A stretch of 7,559 bases of DNA from Acidobacteriota bacterium (GTDB lineage Bacteria > Acidobacteriota > Blastocatellia > Pyrinomonadales > Pyrinomonadaceae): assembly GCA_019247865.1 (NCBI GenBank), contig JAFBAJ010000034.1, positions 1 to 7,559 on the forward strand, read 5' to 3'. Below are positions 1-5,332 of the stretch, piece after piece (the stretch's first letter is position 1; every line of letters starts with the position of its first letter). A model generated the notes under the pieces. That model was not told the DNA's origin and searched no databases. It was given only the letters and a program-made list of their open reading frames with translations. The translations under genes and the position numbers were made by a program.

Positions 1-390
1 GAGAATCGCGAGCAGCAGGTCAAAGCCACGCTCGGAGAGTTCGTCGCGGACGCGAAGAACGGCAATAACAGTCAGGGCGGCGACAATCAGAGTCCCGAAG
101 AGAGCGGCAAGCTCGGCCTCTCCGTCACGCCGCTGACGCCGGATGTCGCGCGCCAACTCAATCTGGGCAACGGCGTGGAGGGCCTGGTCATCGGCAGCGT
201 CGACCCGTCCGGCCCCGCCGCCGAAGCCGGACTGCAACAGGGCGACGTGATCGTCTCGGCCAACCAGCAGAAGACGCGCACGGCCTCCGATCTGGTCGGA
301 GCGGTGCAGAGCGCCGGAGAGAAACCGCTCCTCCTGCTCATCAATCGTCGCGGGCAGACGCTCTTCGTGCCCGTCCGCGCGAGACGTTAA
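1..390 (+). CDS. Do/DegP/HtrA-family serine protease, C-terminal fragment with last PDZ domain
   Basis: The reading frame is open from the first base of the window to a TAA stop, giving 129 residues that are the end of a longer protein. Residues 1-14 look like the last strand of a preceding PDZ domain (ending VKATLGEF). A Gly/Asn/Gln/Ser-rich linker follows at about 18-36, then a complete PDZ domain at about 37-127 that starts KLGLSVTPLTP and contains the typical AAEAGLQQGDVI turn. Two PDZ domains joined by a polar linker are the usual tail of DegP/DegQ-type periplasmic proteases, which degrade or refold misfolded envelope proteins. The Ser protease domain lies upstream, outside the window, so the catalytic triad cannot be checked. 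A non-catalytic PDZ protein is possible but less likely. The gene is followed by a strong hairpin repeat with no further gene in the same operon. Confidence 0.85.
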   Translation, partial: ENREQQVKATLGEFVADAKNGNNSQGGDNQSPEESGKLGLSVTPLTPDVARQLNLGNGVEGLVIGSVDPSGPAAEAGLQQGDVIVSANQQKTRTASDLVGAVQSAGEKPLLLLINRRGQTLFVPVRARR

Positions 391-395
391 TAACG

Positions 396-472
396 GCCAC
401 GGATTCACGCGGATAAACGCGGATTAAGAGATAATTTCTTTTGATTCGCGTTTATCCGCGTGAATCTGTGGC
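396..472 (+). repeat. 35-bp dyad (hairpin) repeat built on the word ACGCGGAT
   Basis: Bases 396-430 can pair with 438-472 without a single unpaired position: 31 Watson-Crick pairs and 4 G-U pairs (401/467, 422/446, 425/443, 428/440), closing a 7-nt AT-rich loop at 431-437. The left arm is itself repetitive, with ACGGATT at 399-405, ACGCGGATAA at 407-416 and ACGCGGATTA at 417-426. It begins 5 bases after the HtrA stop codon and ends 64 bases before the NYN gene. There is no U-tract after the stem, so it is not a classical intrinsic terminator, although it could still end or stabilise the HtrA transcript. It resembles the dispersed intergenic palindromes of environmental bacteria; copy number cannot be judged from this window. 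Confidence 0.9.
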
Positions 473-536
473 GCATTCCTGTTATCCTGCGCGCTGTTCT
501 CACTAAATTATTTTTCAGACAGGGTGTTTAAAATAC

Positions 537-1076
537 ATGGCACGCGGCAAGACCATCTGTTTCATAGACAACGCCAATATCTTTCACGGACAGCAGGAGG
601 CGGGTTGGCGTATCGACTGGGAGAAGTTCATCAAGTATCTCGAACGCGAGGGCGAGATCTGGCAGACGCATATCTTCGCTTCCGAGCACAACCCGCCGTC
701 GCCGTCCGAGACGAACTTTTACCAGTTCCTGAAAGAGGAGCTGCGCTGGGAAGTTTCGCTCTACCCGCTCGGCCTCAGAACCATCACGTGCATCAGCTGC
801 GACCACACGCACACAGTGCCCGCAGAGAAGGGCGTGGACGTGGGCCTCGCGACGCGGATGCTGATGCTCGGCATCAATCAGGCGTACGAGACGGCCATCT
901 TAGTGGCCGGAGACAGGGATTATCTGGAGACCGTCAAATTCATCAAAGGGCTCGGCCTGCGCGTCGAGGTCATCGCCTGGCGTCACGGCCTCTCCGACGA
1001 CCTCTCCGACGAATCATCCGCACACGTCCTGCACTTCGATGAATTGCGGAAAGAGCTGGAGATGAAAAGACAGTGA
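537..1076 (+). CDS. NYN-domain protein (LabA/DUF88-like putative ribonuclease) with Cys/His knuckle
   Basis: This is a 179-residue stand-alone NYN domain, a PIN-like nuclease fold. The acidic residues expected of the metal-dependent active site are visible: D11 in FIDNANIF, D101 in EKGVDVGLATRM, and D126/D128 in VAGDRDY. Known members of the superfamily cleave RNA or contribute to RNA turnover, but substrates of the LabA/DUF88-like branch are mostly unknown, so RNase activity here is inference. Just before the KGVDV motif is C85-x2-C88-x-H90-x-H92, a likely small metal-binding knuckle. No signal peptide or membrane segment is present, so the protein should be cytoplasmic. The ATG is preceded by TAAAAT and two bases, with no convincing Shine-Dalgarno site. 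A weak extended -10-like sequence (TGTTATCCT, 480-488) lies upstream. The gene stands alone between two repeat blocks and converges with the VWFA gene. Confidence 0.88.
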   Translation: MARGKTICFIDNANIFHGQQEAGWRIDWEKFIKYLEREGEIWQTHIFASEHNPPSPSETNFYQFLKEELRWEVSLYPLGLRTITCISCDHTHTVPAEKGVDVGLATRMLMLGINQAYETAILVAGDRDYLETVKFIKGLGLRVEVIAWRHGLSDDLSDESSAHVLHFDELRKELEMKRQ

Positions 1077-1113
1077 TGAGCCGCGAGATTAATGCAGAAG
1101 TCATCCCGGATTT

Positions 1114-1325
1114 GAGCCCCGGAGGGGCGTGAGCCTCGGGAACACATGCCAACAAAATGTTCGAGCCCCGTGAGGGGCGACATGAGGTTTTATGTCGCCC
1201 CTCACGGGGCTCATCGCTTTTCCAAACACGGAACCCGGGGCTCACGCCCCGGGCTACAAATATTCCGCCCCAACGGGGCTATAAATATCACGCCTTTCGG
1301 GGCTTAAAATATTCTTCCCCGGGGC
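1114..1325. repeat. GC-rich nested palindrome and degenerate tandem-repeat block
   Basis: The gap between the convergent NYN and VWFA genes is almost entirely GCCCC/GGGGC palindromes. The core is a perfect 21-bp inverted repeat, 1163-1183 with 1192-1212 and an 8-nt loop. Each arm can also fold alone, as GCCCC-GTGA-GGGGC (1165-1178) and GCCCC-TCAC-GGGGC (1197-1210). Around it is an outer 17-bp stem, 1124-1140 with 1234-1250, containing one U-G pair. A further mini-hairpin lies at 1116-1128. To the right comes a degenerate tandem array of a palindrome plus an AAATAT spacer: 1245-1265 (21 nt), 1266-1290 (25 nt) and 1291-1315 (25 nt). A final CCCCGGGG palindrome at 1317-1324 abuts the VWFA stop codon. 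No ORF or transposase is present. It may act as a bidirectional terminator; mobility is inference. Confidence 0.9.
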
Positions 1326-2546
1326 TTATTTTTTAACTTCGTCCTTAGGCGAGTTGTAGAAGGGGCGGTGCTGGACGATGAACTCTTTGTCGTCGTATTG
1401 CCCGTCGCCATCCACGTCCACCTTGACCAGAATCTTGTGCTGTTTACCGTCGCGCTTCTGCTCGCCCGGATTGAAGGCCAGGCTGTACTGGCTGCGCAGC
1501 AGGGCGTTGATCGAACCGAGCACGGAGGGCAGCTCGCCTTCAAAGGTGACGGGATAGTACGCGCCGCCGGTCTCTTTGGCGAAAGTCTTGAGCGCATTTT
1601 CGGCCTGGAGGAAAGACATCCGTCCCGGATTCCCCATCAGGTCATCGTTCGCGCCGATCTGGTCGCCGTACTTTTTTTGGAAGAATTTGAGCGTGCCGAT
1701 GATGTAGATCGGGACGCCGGAGTTCTGCGCGATCTTGCGCGCCTTGTCGTAGTTGATCTTGCTGAAGGTGTCGAGGCCCGAAGCGATGAGAATGATCGCC
1801 TTGCGCCGCCCCTGTATGTCCACCAGCCCGGCGTAATCGCTGGTCGCAGATTTAGAGTTGTCGAGCACCACCGAATCGCCCCTGCCGCCGATCAGCGTGA
1901 ATTTGAGCGCGTCGTACAGATTCACTTCGCGGAAGGCCGGATAGTTCTTGAGCATGAGGTCTATCGTCTGCTGGATCCTTCGCGGGTCGTTGGTAAAATC
2001 CGTGATGGGCGTCGGACGGATATCGAAGGCGATGACGGAGACGTAATCTTCCGGCGGATGGACGAACTGCGTCAGGAACATCGCCATCGGCCGCAGGAAC
2101 TCGTAGCGGCCCGGATCGTTGTAATCGCCGCCGAGCTGCTCCGTGAGCTTGCTGTACTCGACCACCATCGCAACCGTGAGCGGCGCTTCGGGCGTCGCAA
2201 AGTTCGAGATGTCGCGCTGCACGCCGTCCTCGAAGATGGCGAAGTTCTCCTTCTTCAGCCCGGCCATGACCTGCCCGGTCTTTTTGTGATAGACGGCGGC
2301 TTCGATGTTGACCAGAGAGGTCGAGACAGAAATGGTCTCAGCTTCCTGCGGCTTGCCGACCACGTCGGTCGGCGTCTCGTTCTTGTCCGTCTGCCCGTCG
2401 GGCCGCTTGTTCTTCTTCTGATTCGTGGCCGGCGGCTGGCGGCGCGCCTGCCCTTGCGCGACCTGTGCAAGCTGGCCGCACGCGCCCAGCAGCATCGTGA
2501 GCGCGAGAGCGACGGCAGAGATGCGACGGTAGAGATGATGTCTCAT
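1326..2546 (-). CDS. VWFA-related (acidobacterial-type) secreted protein, probable lipoprotein, with EF-hand-like loop
   Basis: This 406-residue protein resembles the VWFA-related family common in Acidobacteriota. Residues 1-23 form a signal peptide with basic RR at 7-8, a hydrophobic core and a plausible lipobox LGAC (C23). A low-complexity Gln/Lys-rich linker spans about 25-65. A beta-rich stretch at about 70-117 (VYHKKTGQVMAGLKKENFAI, then FEDGVQ) precedes the VWA fold at about 122-350. The metal site (MIDAS) is altered: EYSKL at 130-134 where DxSxS is expected, NLYDAL at 209-214 without the usual Thr, and ASGLDT at 255-260 with Ser for Asp. At the C-terminus, D377-E388 is a full EF-hand-type loop (D, D, D, Q, D, E at 1, 3, 5, 7, 9, 12). 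I chose this start because AGAAGGA lies 7 bases upstream and a promoter lies beyond it; the longer frame to 2624 would overlap the promoter. The partner and function are unknown. Confidence 0.85.
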   Translation of the reverse strand: MRHHLYRRISAVALALTMLLGACGQLAQVAQGQARRQPPATNQKKNKRPDGQTDKNETPTDVVGKPQEAETISVSTSLVNIEAAVYHKKTGQVMAGLKKENFAIFEDGVQRDISNFATPEAPLTVAMVVEYSKLTEQLGGDYNDPGRYEFLRPMAMFLTQFVHPPEDYVSVIAFDIRPTPITDFTNDPRRIQQTIDLMLKNYPAFREVNLYDALKFTLIGGRGDSVVLDNSKSATSDYAGLVDIQGRRKAIILIASGLDTFSKINYDKARKIAQNSGVPIYIIGTLKFFQKKYGDQIGANDDLMGNPGRMSFLQAENALKTFAKETGGAYYPVTFEGELPSVLGSINALLRSQYSLAFNPGEQKRDGKQHKILVKVDVDGDGQYDDKEFIVQHRPFYNSPKDEVKK

Positions 2547-2553
2547 GACAAAT

Positions 2554-2560
2554 TCCTTCT
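2554..2560 (-). promoter_or_regulatory. Ribosome binding site deciding the VWFA start
   Basis: On the minus strand the sequence AGAAGGA sits 7 bases before the ATG at 2546. It is the strongest Shine-Dalgarno match in the window. It selects this start over the in-frame ATG at 2624, which would put 26 extra residues before an otherwise normal signal peptide. Confidence 0.8.
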
Positions 2561-2603
2561 GGCAAACCGGCAAGAGGATAAAATTTTTTAAGCGCTGTTG
2601 AGA

Positions 2604-2632
2604 AATATATGCGCAGCCCCGCACGCGGTCAA
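2604..2632 (-). promoter_or_regulatory. Sigma70-type promoter for the VWFA gene
   Basis: On the minus strand there is TTGACC (2632 down to 2627), a 17-base spacer, and TATATT (2609 down to 2604). These are close to the -35 and -10 consensus with ideal spacing. The predicted transcript start is near 2597, giving a leader of about 50 nt that contains the AGAAGGA ribosome binding site. This is a sequence match only, without transcript evidence. Confidence 0.6.
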
Positions 2633-2703
2633 GGCAGACTGTTTCCAGAAAACCGGCTGGGCTGATTTTCAGATGCCAAAGAGGTAGGCGACGTTCGCTG
2701 TCT

Positions 2704-2814
2704 GGTGGACTTTGTGCTTGGGCCTTTGGTCTTTGATTTCTGTTCCAGCTTGGATTGTAGAGCTCAAGGTTGAACCAGCTGGCAAAGACCTAAGTCCAAA
2801 GTCCAAAGTCCAAG
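2704..2814. repeat. Imperfect dyad built on the 7-nt word AAGTCCA
   Basis: The arms at 2704-2735 and 2783-2814 match as inverted repeats at 25 of 32 positions. The eight bases nearest the loop are perfect (GGTCTTTG at 2728-2735 with CAAAGACC at 2783-2790). The right arm is a clean tandem repeat, AAGTCCA three times at 2792-2812 followed by a partial AAGTC, whereas the left arm is degraded. The 47-nt interior contains the palindrome CCAGCTGG at 2775-2782. Only one of the seven mismatches is a G-U pair, so this copy looks decayed. It lies immediately upstream of the putative rpiB promoter. Confidence 0.7.
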
Positions 2815-2824
2815 TCGTGCCTCG

Positions 2825-2833
2825 TGCTATCAT
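2825..2833 (+). promoter_or_regulatory. Candidate extended -10 promoter for rpiB
   Basis: TGCTATCAT matches the extended -10 form TGnTATAAT at all but one position. A start near 2840 would give a leader of about 27 nt carrying the GGGAG ribosome binding site. No good -35 hexamer is seen at the right distance, which is acceptable for extended -10 promoters. The AAGTCCA repeat ends just upstream. Confidence 0.35.
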
Positions 2834-2854
2834 GGCCCGTCTCTAAATTTCTAC

Positions 2855-2859
2855 GGGAG
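2855..2859 (+). promoter_or_regulatory. Ribosome binding site of rpiB
   Basis: GGGAG lies 8 bases before the ATG at 2868, a workable Shine-Dalgarno site that supports this start. Confidence 0.6.
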
Positions 2860-2867
2860 CAGCTCTG

Positions 2868-3332
2868 ATGCGTATTGCAGTCGGCGCGGATCACGCGGGT
2901 TATCCGCTCAACGAACAGATCATCGCGGCGCTCGAAAGCCTCGGGCACGAGGTGCTGGACTTTGGCACGCACGACGGCTCGCAGCCGGACGATTATCCGG
3001 ACTATGCGTACAGGGTCGCCCTGAGCGTGCAGCGCGGCGAGGCTGAGCGCGGCGTGCTCGTCTGCGGGAGCGGCGTCGGCGCATCCATCGCCGCCAACAA
3101 GCTCAAGGGCGTGCGCGCGGCGCTCTGTCAGGACACTTATTCCGCACATCAGGGCGTCGAGCATGACGACCTGAACGTGCTCTGCCTCGGCGCGCGCGTG
3201 ACCGGCAGCGAACTGGCGCTGGAACTCCTGCGCGCCTTCATCCGCGCCACCTTCTCCGGCGAAGAGCGACACCTGCGCCGCCTGGCGAAGATCAAAGCGA
3301 TTGAAGACGGAGAGTTCCAAGCAAAAATTTAG
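2868..3332 (+). CDS. rpiB: Ribose-5-phosphate isomerase B (RpiB/LacAB family)
   Basis: The 154-residue product should interconvert ribose 5-phosphate and ribulose 5-phosphate in the non-oxidative pentose phosphate pathway, in the cytoplasm. It has the full RpiB/LacA/LacB signature: GADHAGYPLN at 6-15, DYPDYA at 42-47, LVCGSGVGASIAANK at 64-78, and VRAALCQD followed by EHDDLNVLCLGARV at 98-111. The catalytic Cys is at 66 and the conserved His of the EHDD motif at 99, the same numbering as in E. coli RpiB; the Cys marks the bacterial type rather than the Glu-type mycobacterial enzyme. Length is normal for the family. The LacA/LacB galactose-6-phosphate isomerases are related, but no tagatose-pathway genes lie nearby, so RpiB is favoured. 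The gene is transcribed divergently from the VWFA gene. Its TAG stop codon is part of the next dyad repeat. Confidence 0.93.
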   Translation: MRIAVGADHAGYPLNEQIIAALESLGHEVLDFGTHDGSQPDDYPDYAYRVALSVQRGEAERGVLVCGSGVGASIAANKLKGVRAALCQDTYSAHQGVEHDDLNVLCLGARVTGSELALELLRAFIRATFSGEERHLRRLAKIKAIEDGEFQAKI

Positions 3333-3425
3333 CCACAGAGGCACAGAGACACAGAGATGACAATGAAGCCGATTTTTGATGTCATCTCTTTCATGTTCTC
3401 TGTGTCTCTGTGCCTCTGTGGCTAA
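3329..3425. repeat. 29-bp perfect dyad built on the word CACAGAG, overlapping the rpiB stop codon
   Basis: Bases 3329-3357 and 3397-3425 are perfect inverted repeats (29 bp). The left arm is three 8-nt units in a row, xCACAGAG at 3333-3340, 3341-3348 and 3349-3356. A second stem, 3353-3362 with 3380-3389 (10 bp, perfect), competes with the inner end of the first, so two folds are possible. The rpiB stop codon TAG (3330-3332) lies within the left arm, and the glycosyltransferase ATG is only 14 bases past the right arm. A U-tract after the stem is lacking. Similar CACAGAG-word palindromes are widespread in environmental bacterial genomes by my recollection; the function is unknown. Confidence 0.9.
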
Positions 3426-3439
3426 TCTTCATAAAATTT

Positions 3440-4567
3440 ATGTTCAAAAAAGTTCTCATCCTCTCTGCCTCCGCCGGAGCGGGGCACATCCGCGCGGCCG
3501 AAGCCGTCGAGCGCGCCTTTCAGCAGGCGCACGCCGCCGCAGAGGTGCGCCACATAGATGTGCTGCAATACACGAACAAGCTCTTTCGGCATCTCTATTC
3601 CAAAGCCTATCTGGAGATGGTCAACAAGATGCCGGATATGCTCGGCTGGCTCTACGATCAGTTCGACAAGCCCTGGCAGAACGAGCGGCGGCGGCTCGCG
3701 CTCGACAAGCTCAACACGCGCCCGCTCGTCAAATTCCTGGAGCAGTACGAGCCGGACATCACCGTCTGCACACACTTCCTTCCAGCTGAGATCATCTCCT
3801 GGCTCAAGGCCAAAGAGCGCATCGCGTGTCGTCAGGCCATCGTCGTCACGGACTTCGACGTGCACGCGCTCTGGCTCTGTCATCACTTCGAGCGCTACTT
3901 TGTCGCGCTCGAAGAGACGCGCGTCCACATGGAAAGGCTCGGCATCCCGCCGTCGAAGCTGACCGTCACAGGCATTCCCATCGACCCCGTCTTCGCCGAA
4001 CGCAAAGACAAACAGGAGATGCGCGCGAAGCATGGTTTGGAGAGAGACCTGACGACGATTCTCGTCTCGGCCGGAGGCTTCGGCGTCGGCCCGGTCGAAC
4101 ATCTCCTGCAATCGCTCTCAGAGATGCAGCACCCGGCGCAGGTCGTCGCGCTCTGCGGGCGCAACGAGGAGCTGAAGGGCAAGGTCGAGCGTTTGAGTGC
4201 ACGCCTCTCATCGCAGAGCCGCGTTCGCATCAAGCCCATCGGCTTCACGCGAGAGATGGACGAGCTGATGTCCGCCGCAGACATCCTGCTCGGCAAACCT
4301 GGCGGCCTGACGACCTCCGAAGCCCTGGCGAAAGAGCTGGTCTTCGTCATCGTCAACCCGATCCCCGGACAGGAGGAGCGCAACTCCGATCATCTCCTCG
4401 AAGAGGGCGTCGCCATCCGCTGCAACAACCTGCCCGCGCTCGCTTACAAACTCGACCGCCTCCTAGACGACCCCGCGCGCCTCTCCGCCATGCAGGCCAA
4501 CTCCCGCCGCCTCGCACGCCCACACGCCGCGCAGGAGATCGTCCAAAGTTTGCTGGCGATGAATTGA
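3440..4567 (+). CDS. MGDG synthase-like diacylglycerol glycosyltransferase (GT28 family)
   Basis: The 375-residue protein has the two-domain GT-B layout of MGDG synthase/processive diacylglycerol glucosyltransferases. The N-terminal acceptor domain (about 1-165) begins with the family's glycine loop ASAGAGHIRAAEAV at 10-23 and includes CTHFLPAEI at 110-118 and VVTDFDVHALW at 135-145. The C-terminal nucleotide-sugar domain (about 175-370) has the GGFGVG loop at 212-217, the hallmark GKPGGLTTSEAL at 285-296, and PIPGQEERN at 307-315. Such enzymes move galactose or glucose from a UDP-sugar to diacylglycerol at the inner face of the membrane, making glycolipids; the sugar and exact acceptor cannot be read here. 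The ATG at 3440 was chosen because it leads directly into the Rossmann strand. An in-frame GTG at 3410 lies inside the repeat. No Shine-Dalgarno site is visible, only TAAAAT two bases before the ATG. Confidence 0.85.
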   Translation: MFKKVLILSASAGAGHIRAAEAVERAFQQAHAAAEVRHIDVLQYTNKLFRHLYSKAYLEMVNKMPDMLGWLYDQFDKPWQNERRRLALDKLNTRPLVKFLEQYEPDITVCTHFLPAEIISWLKAKERIACRQAIVVTDFDVHALWLCHHFERYFVALEETRVHMERLGIPPSKLTVTGIPIDPVFAERKDKQEMRAKHGLERDLTTILVSAGGFGVGPVEHLLQSLSEMQHPAQVVALCGRNEELKGKVERLSARLSSQSRVRIKPIGFTREMDELMSAADILLGKPGGLTTSEALAKELVFVIVNPIPGQEERNSDHLLEEGVAIRCNNLPALAYKLDRLLDDPARLSAMQANSRRLARPHAAQEIVQSLLAMN

Positions 4568-4578
4568 AGCGGTCTTCA
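4565..4578. repeat. Small palindrome joining two convergent stop codons
   Basis: TGAAG-CGGT-CTTCA places the glycosyltransferase stop codon (4565-4567) and the complement of the YjdF-like gene's stop codon (4576-4578) in the two arms of a 5-bp stem. The two genes are only 8 bases apart and no stronger terminator is visible, so their transcripts probably overlap at the 3' ends. The stem is too short to be a convincing terminator. Confidence 0.4.
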
Positions 4579-5238
4579 GCGAGGGCTCTGCTTCGATTCC
4601 TGATAGACGCAGAGCTGCCGGTCGTGCAGCTTCATGAAGACGGCGAGCGCGAGGATCGCGCCGATGAGCGCGAGCAGCATGTCCCAGTGCGAGTCCCAGA
4701 TGTCGCCCTGCGTGCCCAGAAAGGCGTTGCCCAGCTCCGGGCTCACGAGCAGGGATGACCACCACTCTATGAACTCGTAGAACGCTCCGATGGCGAGCAC
4801 GATGGAAGCCGTGATGAAGGCCATCCAGCGGCGCGAGGCCGTGACGAACTGCAACAGGATTTCACGGATCGGAATCGCCATCAGAAAGCCGAGCATGAAG
4901 TGCGCCACGCGGTCGTAATGGTTGCGCGAGAGATGGAATTCGTCGCGCAGCCAGTTGAACGGCGGCGCCAGCGCATAGGTGTAATGGCCGCCGTAGCTCT
5001 GCACGAAGAGATAGACGAAGATCAGATAGTAAGAGAGGCGTGTGAACTTGTAATGCCTGTAAGCGATGAGCGTCGCCAAGAGCATCGAGACGGGAAAGAA
5101 ATTCTCCATCGCCCAGTCCCAGCGGTCATAGGGCTTGATGGCAAGCACTGTGAAGCCTGCGAGATAGATGCCGAGCAGAATCAGCAGCTCGCGCTTTGAT
5201 GGAATCGCGGCGGCGTGGCGCGGTGTGGCAGGTGACAT
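4576..5238 (-). CDS. YjdF/DUF2238-family inner membrane protein
   Basis: This is a 220-residue polytopic membrane protein with about six hydrophobic segments, near 17-35, 46-61, 67-82, 110-131, 138-157 and 186-203. Conserved-looking polar motifs lie at or near the membrane edges: SYGGHYTYA at 81-89, NHYDRVAHF at 106-114, YEFIEWW at 154-160, and LGTQGDIWDSHWDMLLALIG at 174-193. These match my memory of the DUF2238 family typified by E. coli YjdF, whose function is unknown. The repeated His, Asp and Glu residues could bind a metal or act catalytically, but that is inference. No clear Shine-Dalgarno site precedes the chosen ATG. The ankyrin gene lies 94 bases upstream on the same strand, so co-transcription is possible. 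Confidence 0.85.
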   Translation of the reverse strand: MSPATPRHAAAIPSKRELLILLGIYLAGFTVLAIKPYDRWDWAMENFFPVSMLLATLIAYRHYKFTRLSYYLIFVYLFVQSYGGHYTYALAPPFNWLRDEFHLSRNHYDRVAHFMLGFLMAIPIREILLQFVTASRRWMAFITASIVLAIGAFYEFIEWWSSLLVSPELGNAFLGTQGDIWDSHWDMLLALIGAILALAVFMKLHDRQLCVYQESKQSPR

Positions 5239-5332
5239 TGAAAGTTAACCGGATTCAAAAGGCTTTGGCTCAATCGTCCGGCACAGTAACGCCGTTCCTC
5301 AACCAGCGTCAATCAAAAACGGCGCGCATGCT

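Larger units (their letters stand above)
2547..2867. other. Divergent intergenic region between the VWFA gene and rpiB
   Basis: This 321-base stretch has no gene. From left to right it holds the VWFA leader with its ribosome binding site, the VWFA promoter, an unassigned segment at about 2633-2703, the imperfect AAGTCCA dyad at 2704-2814, and a candidate rpiB promoter and ribosome binding site. I see no tRNA, riboswitch or small ORF with coding character in the unassigned segment. Confidence 0.7.

Noticed and set aside
396..472. Possible tRNA or riboswitch
   Set aside because: The structure is a single uninterrupted hairpin with word-repeat arms, with no cloverleaf, anticodon loop or conserved aptamer elements.
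1241..1325. Possible CRISPR array from the regularly spaced GGGGCT units
   Set aside because: The units are only 21-25 nt apart, degenerate, palindromic and without unique spacers of usual length; no cas genes are present.
1368..2591. A 407-residue plus-strand ORF opposite the VWFA gene
   Set aside because: It mirrors the VWFA gene in the complementary frame. The minus-strand reading has a promoter, ribosome binding site, signal peptide and recognisable domain; the plus-strand reading has none of these.
2547..2624. Longer VWFA start at 2624 (26 extra residues)
   Set aside because: It would place the start codon inside the promoter spacer, has no ribosome binding site, and would bury the signal peptide.
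3376..3789. ORF starting inside the CACAGAG repeat (protein with SLCLCASVA-like start)
   Set aside because: Its first residues are a translation of the repeat arm and the rest is an out-of-frame reading of the glycosyltransferase gene. Such Cys/Leu/Ser starts are a known artefact of these palindromes.
3826..4758. 310-residue Arg-rich plus-strand ORF across the glycosyltransferase and YjdF-like genes
   Set aside because: It is Arg/Ala/His-rich, crosses two well-supported convergent genes, and has no recognisable domain, so it is a frame shadow.
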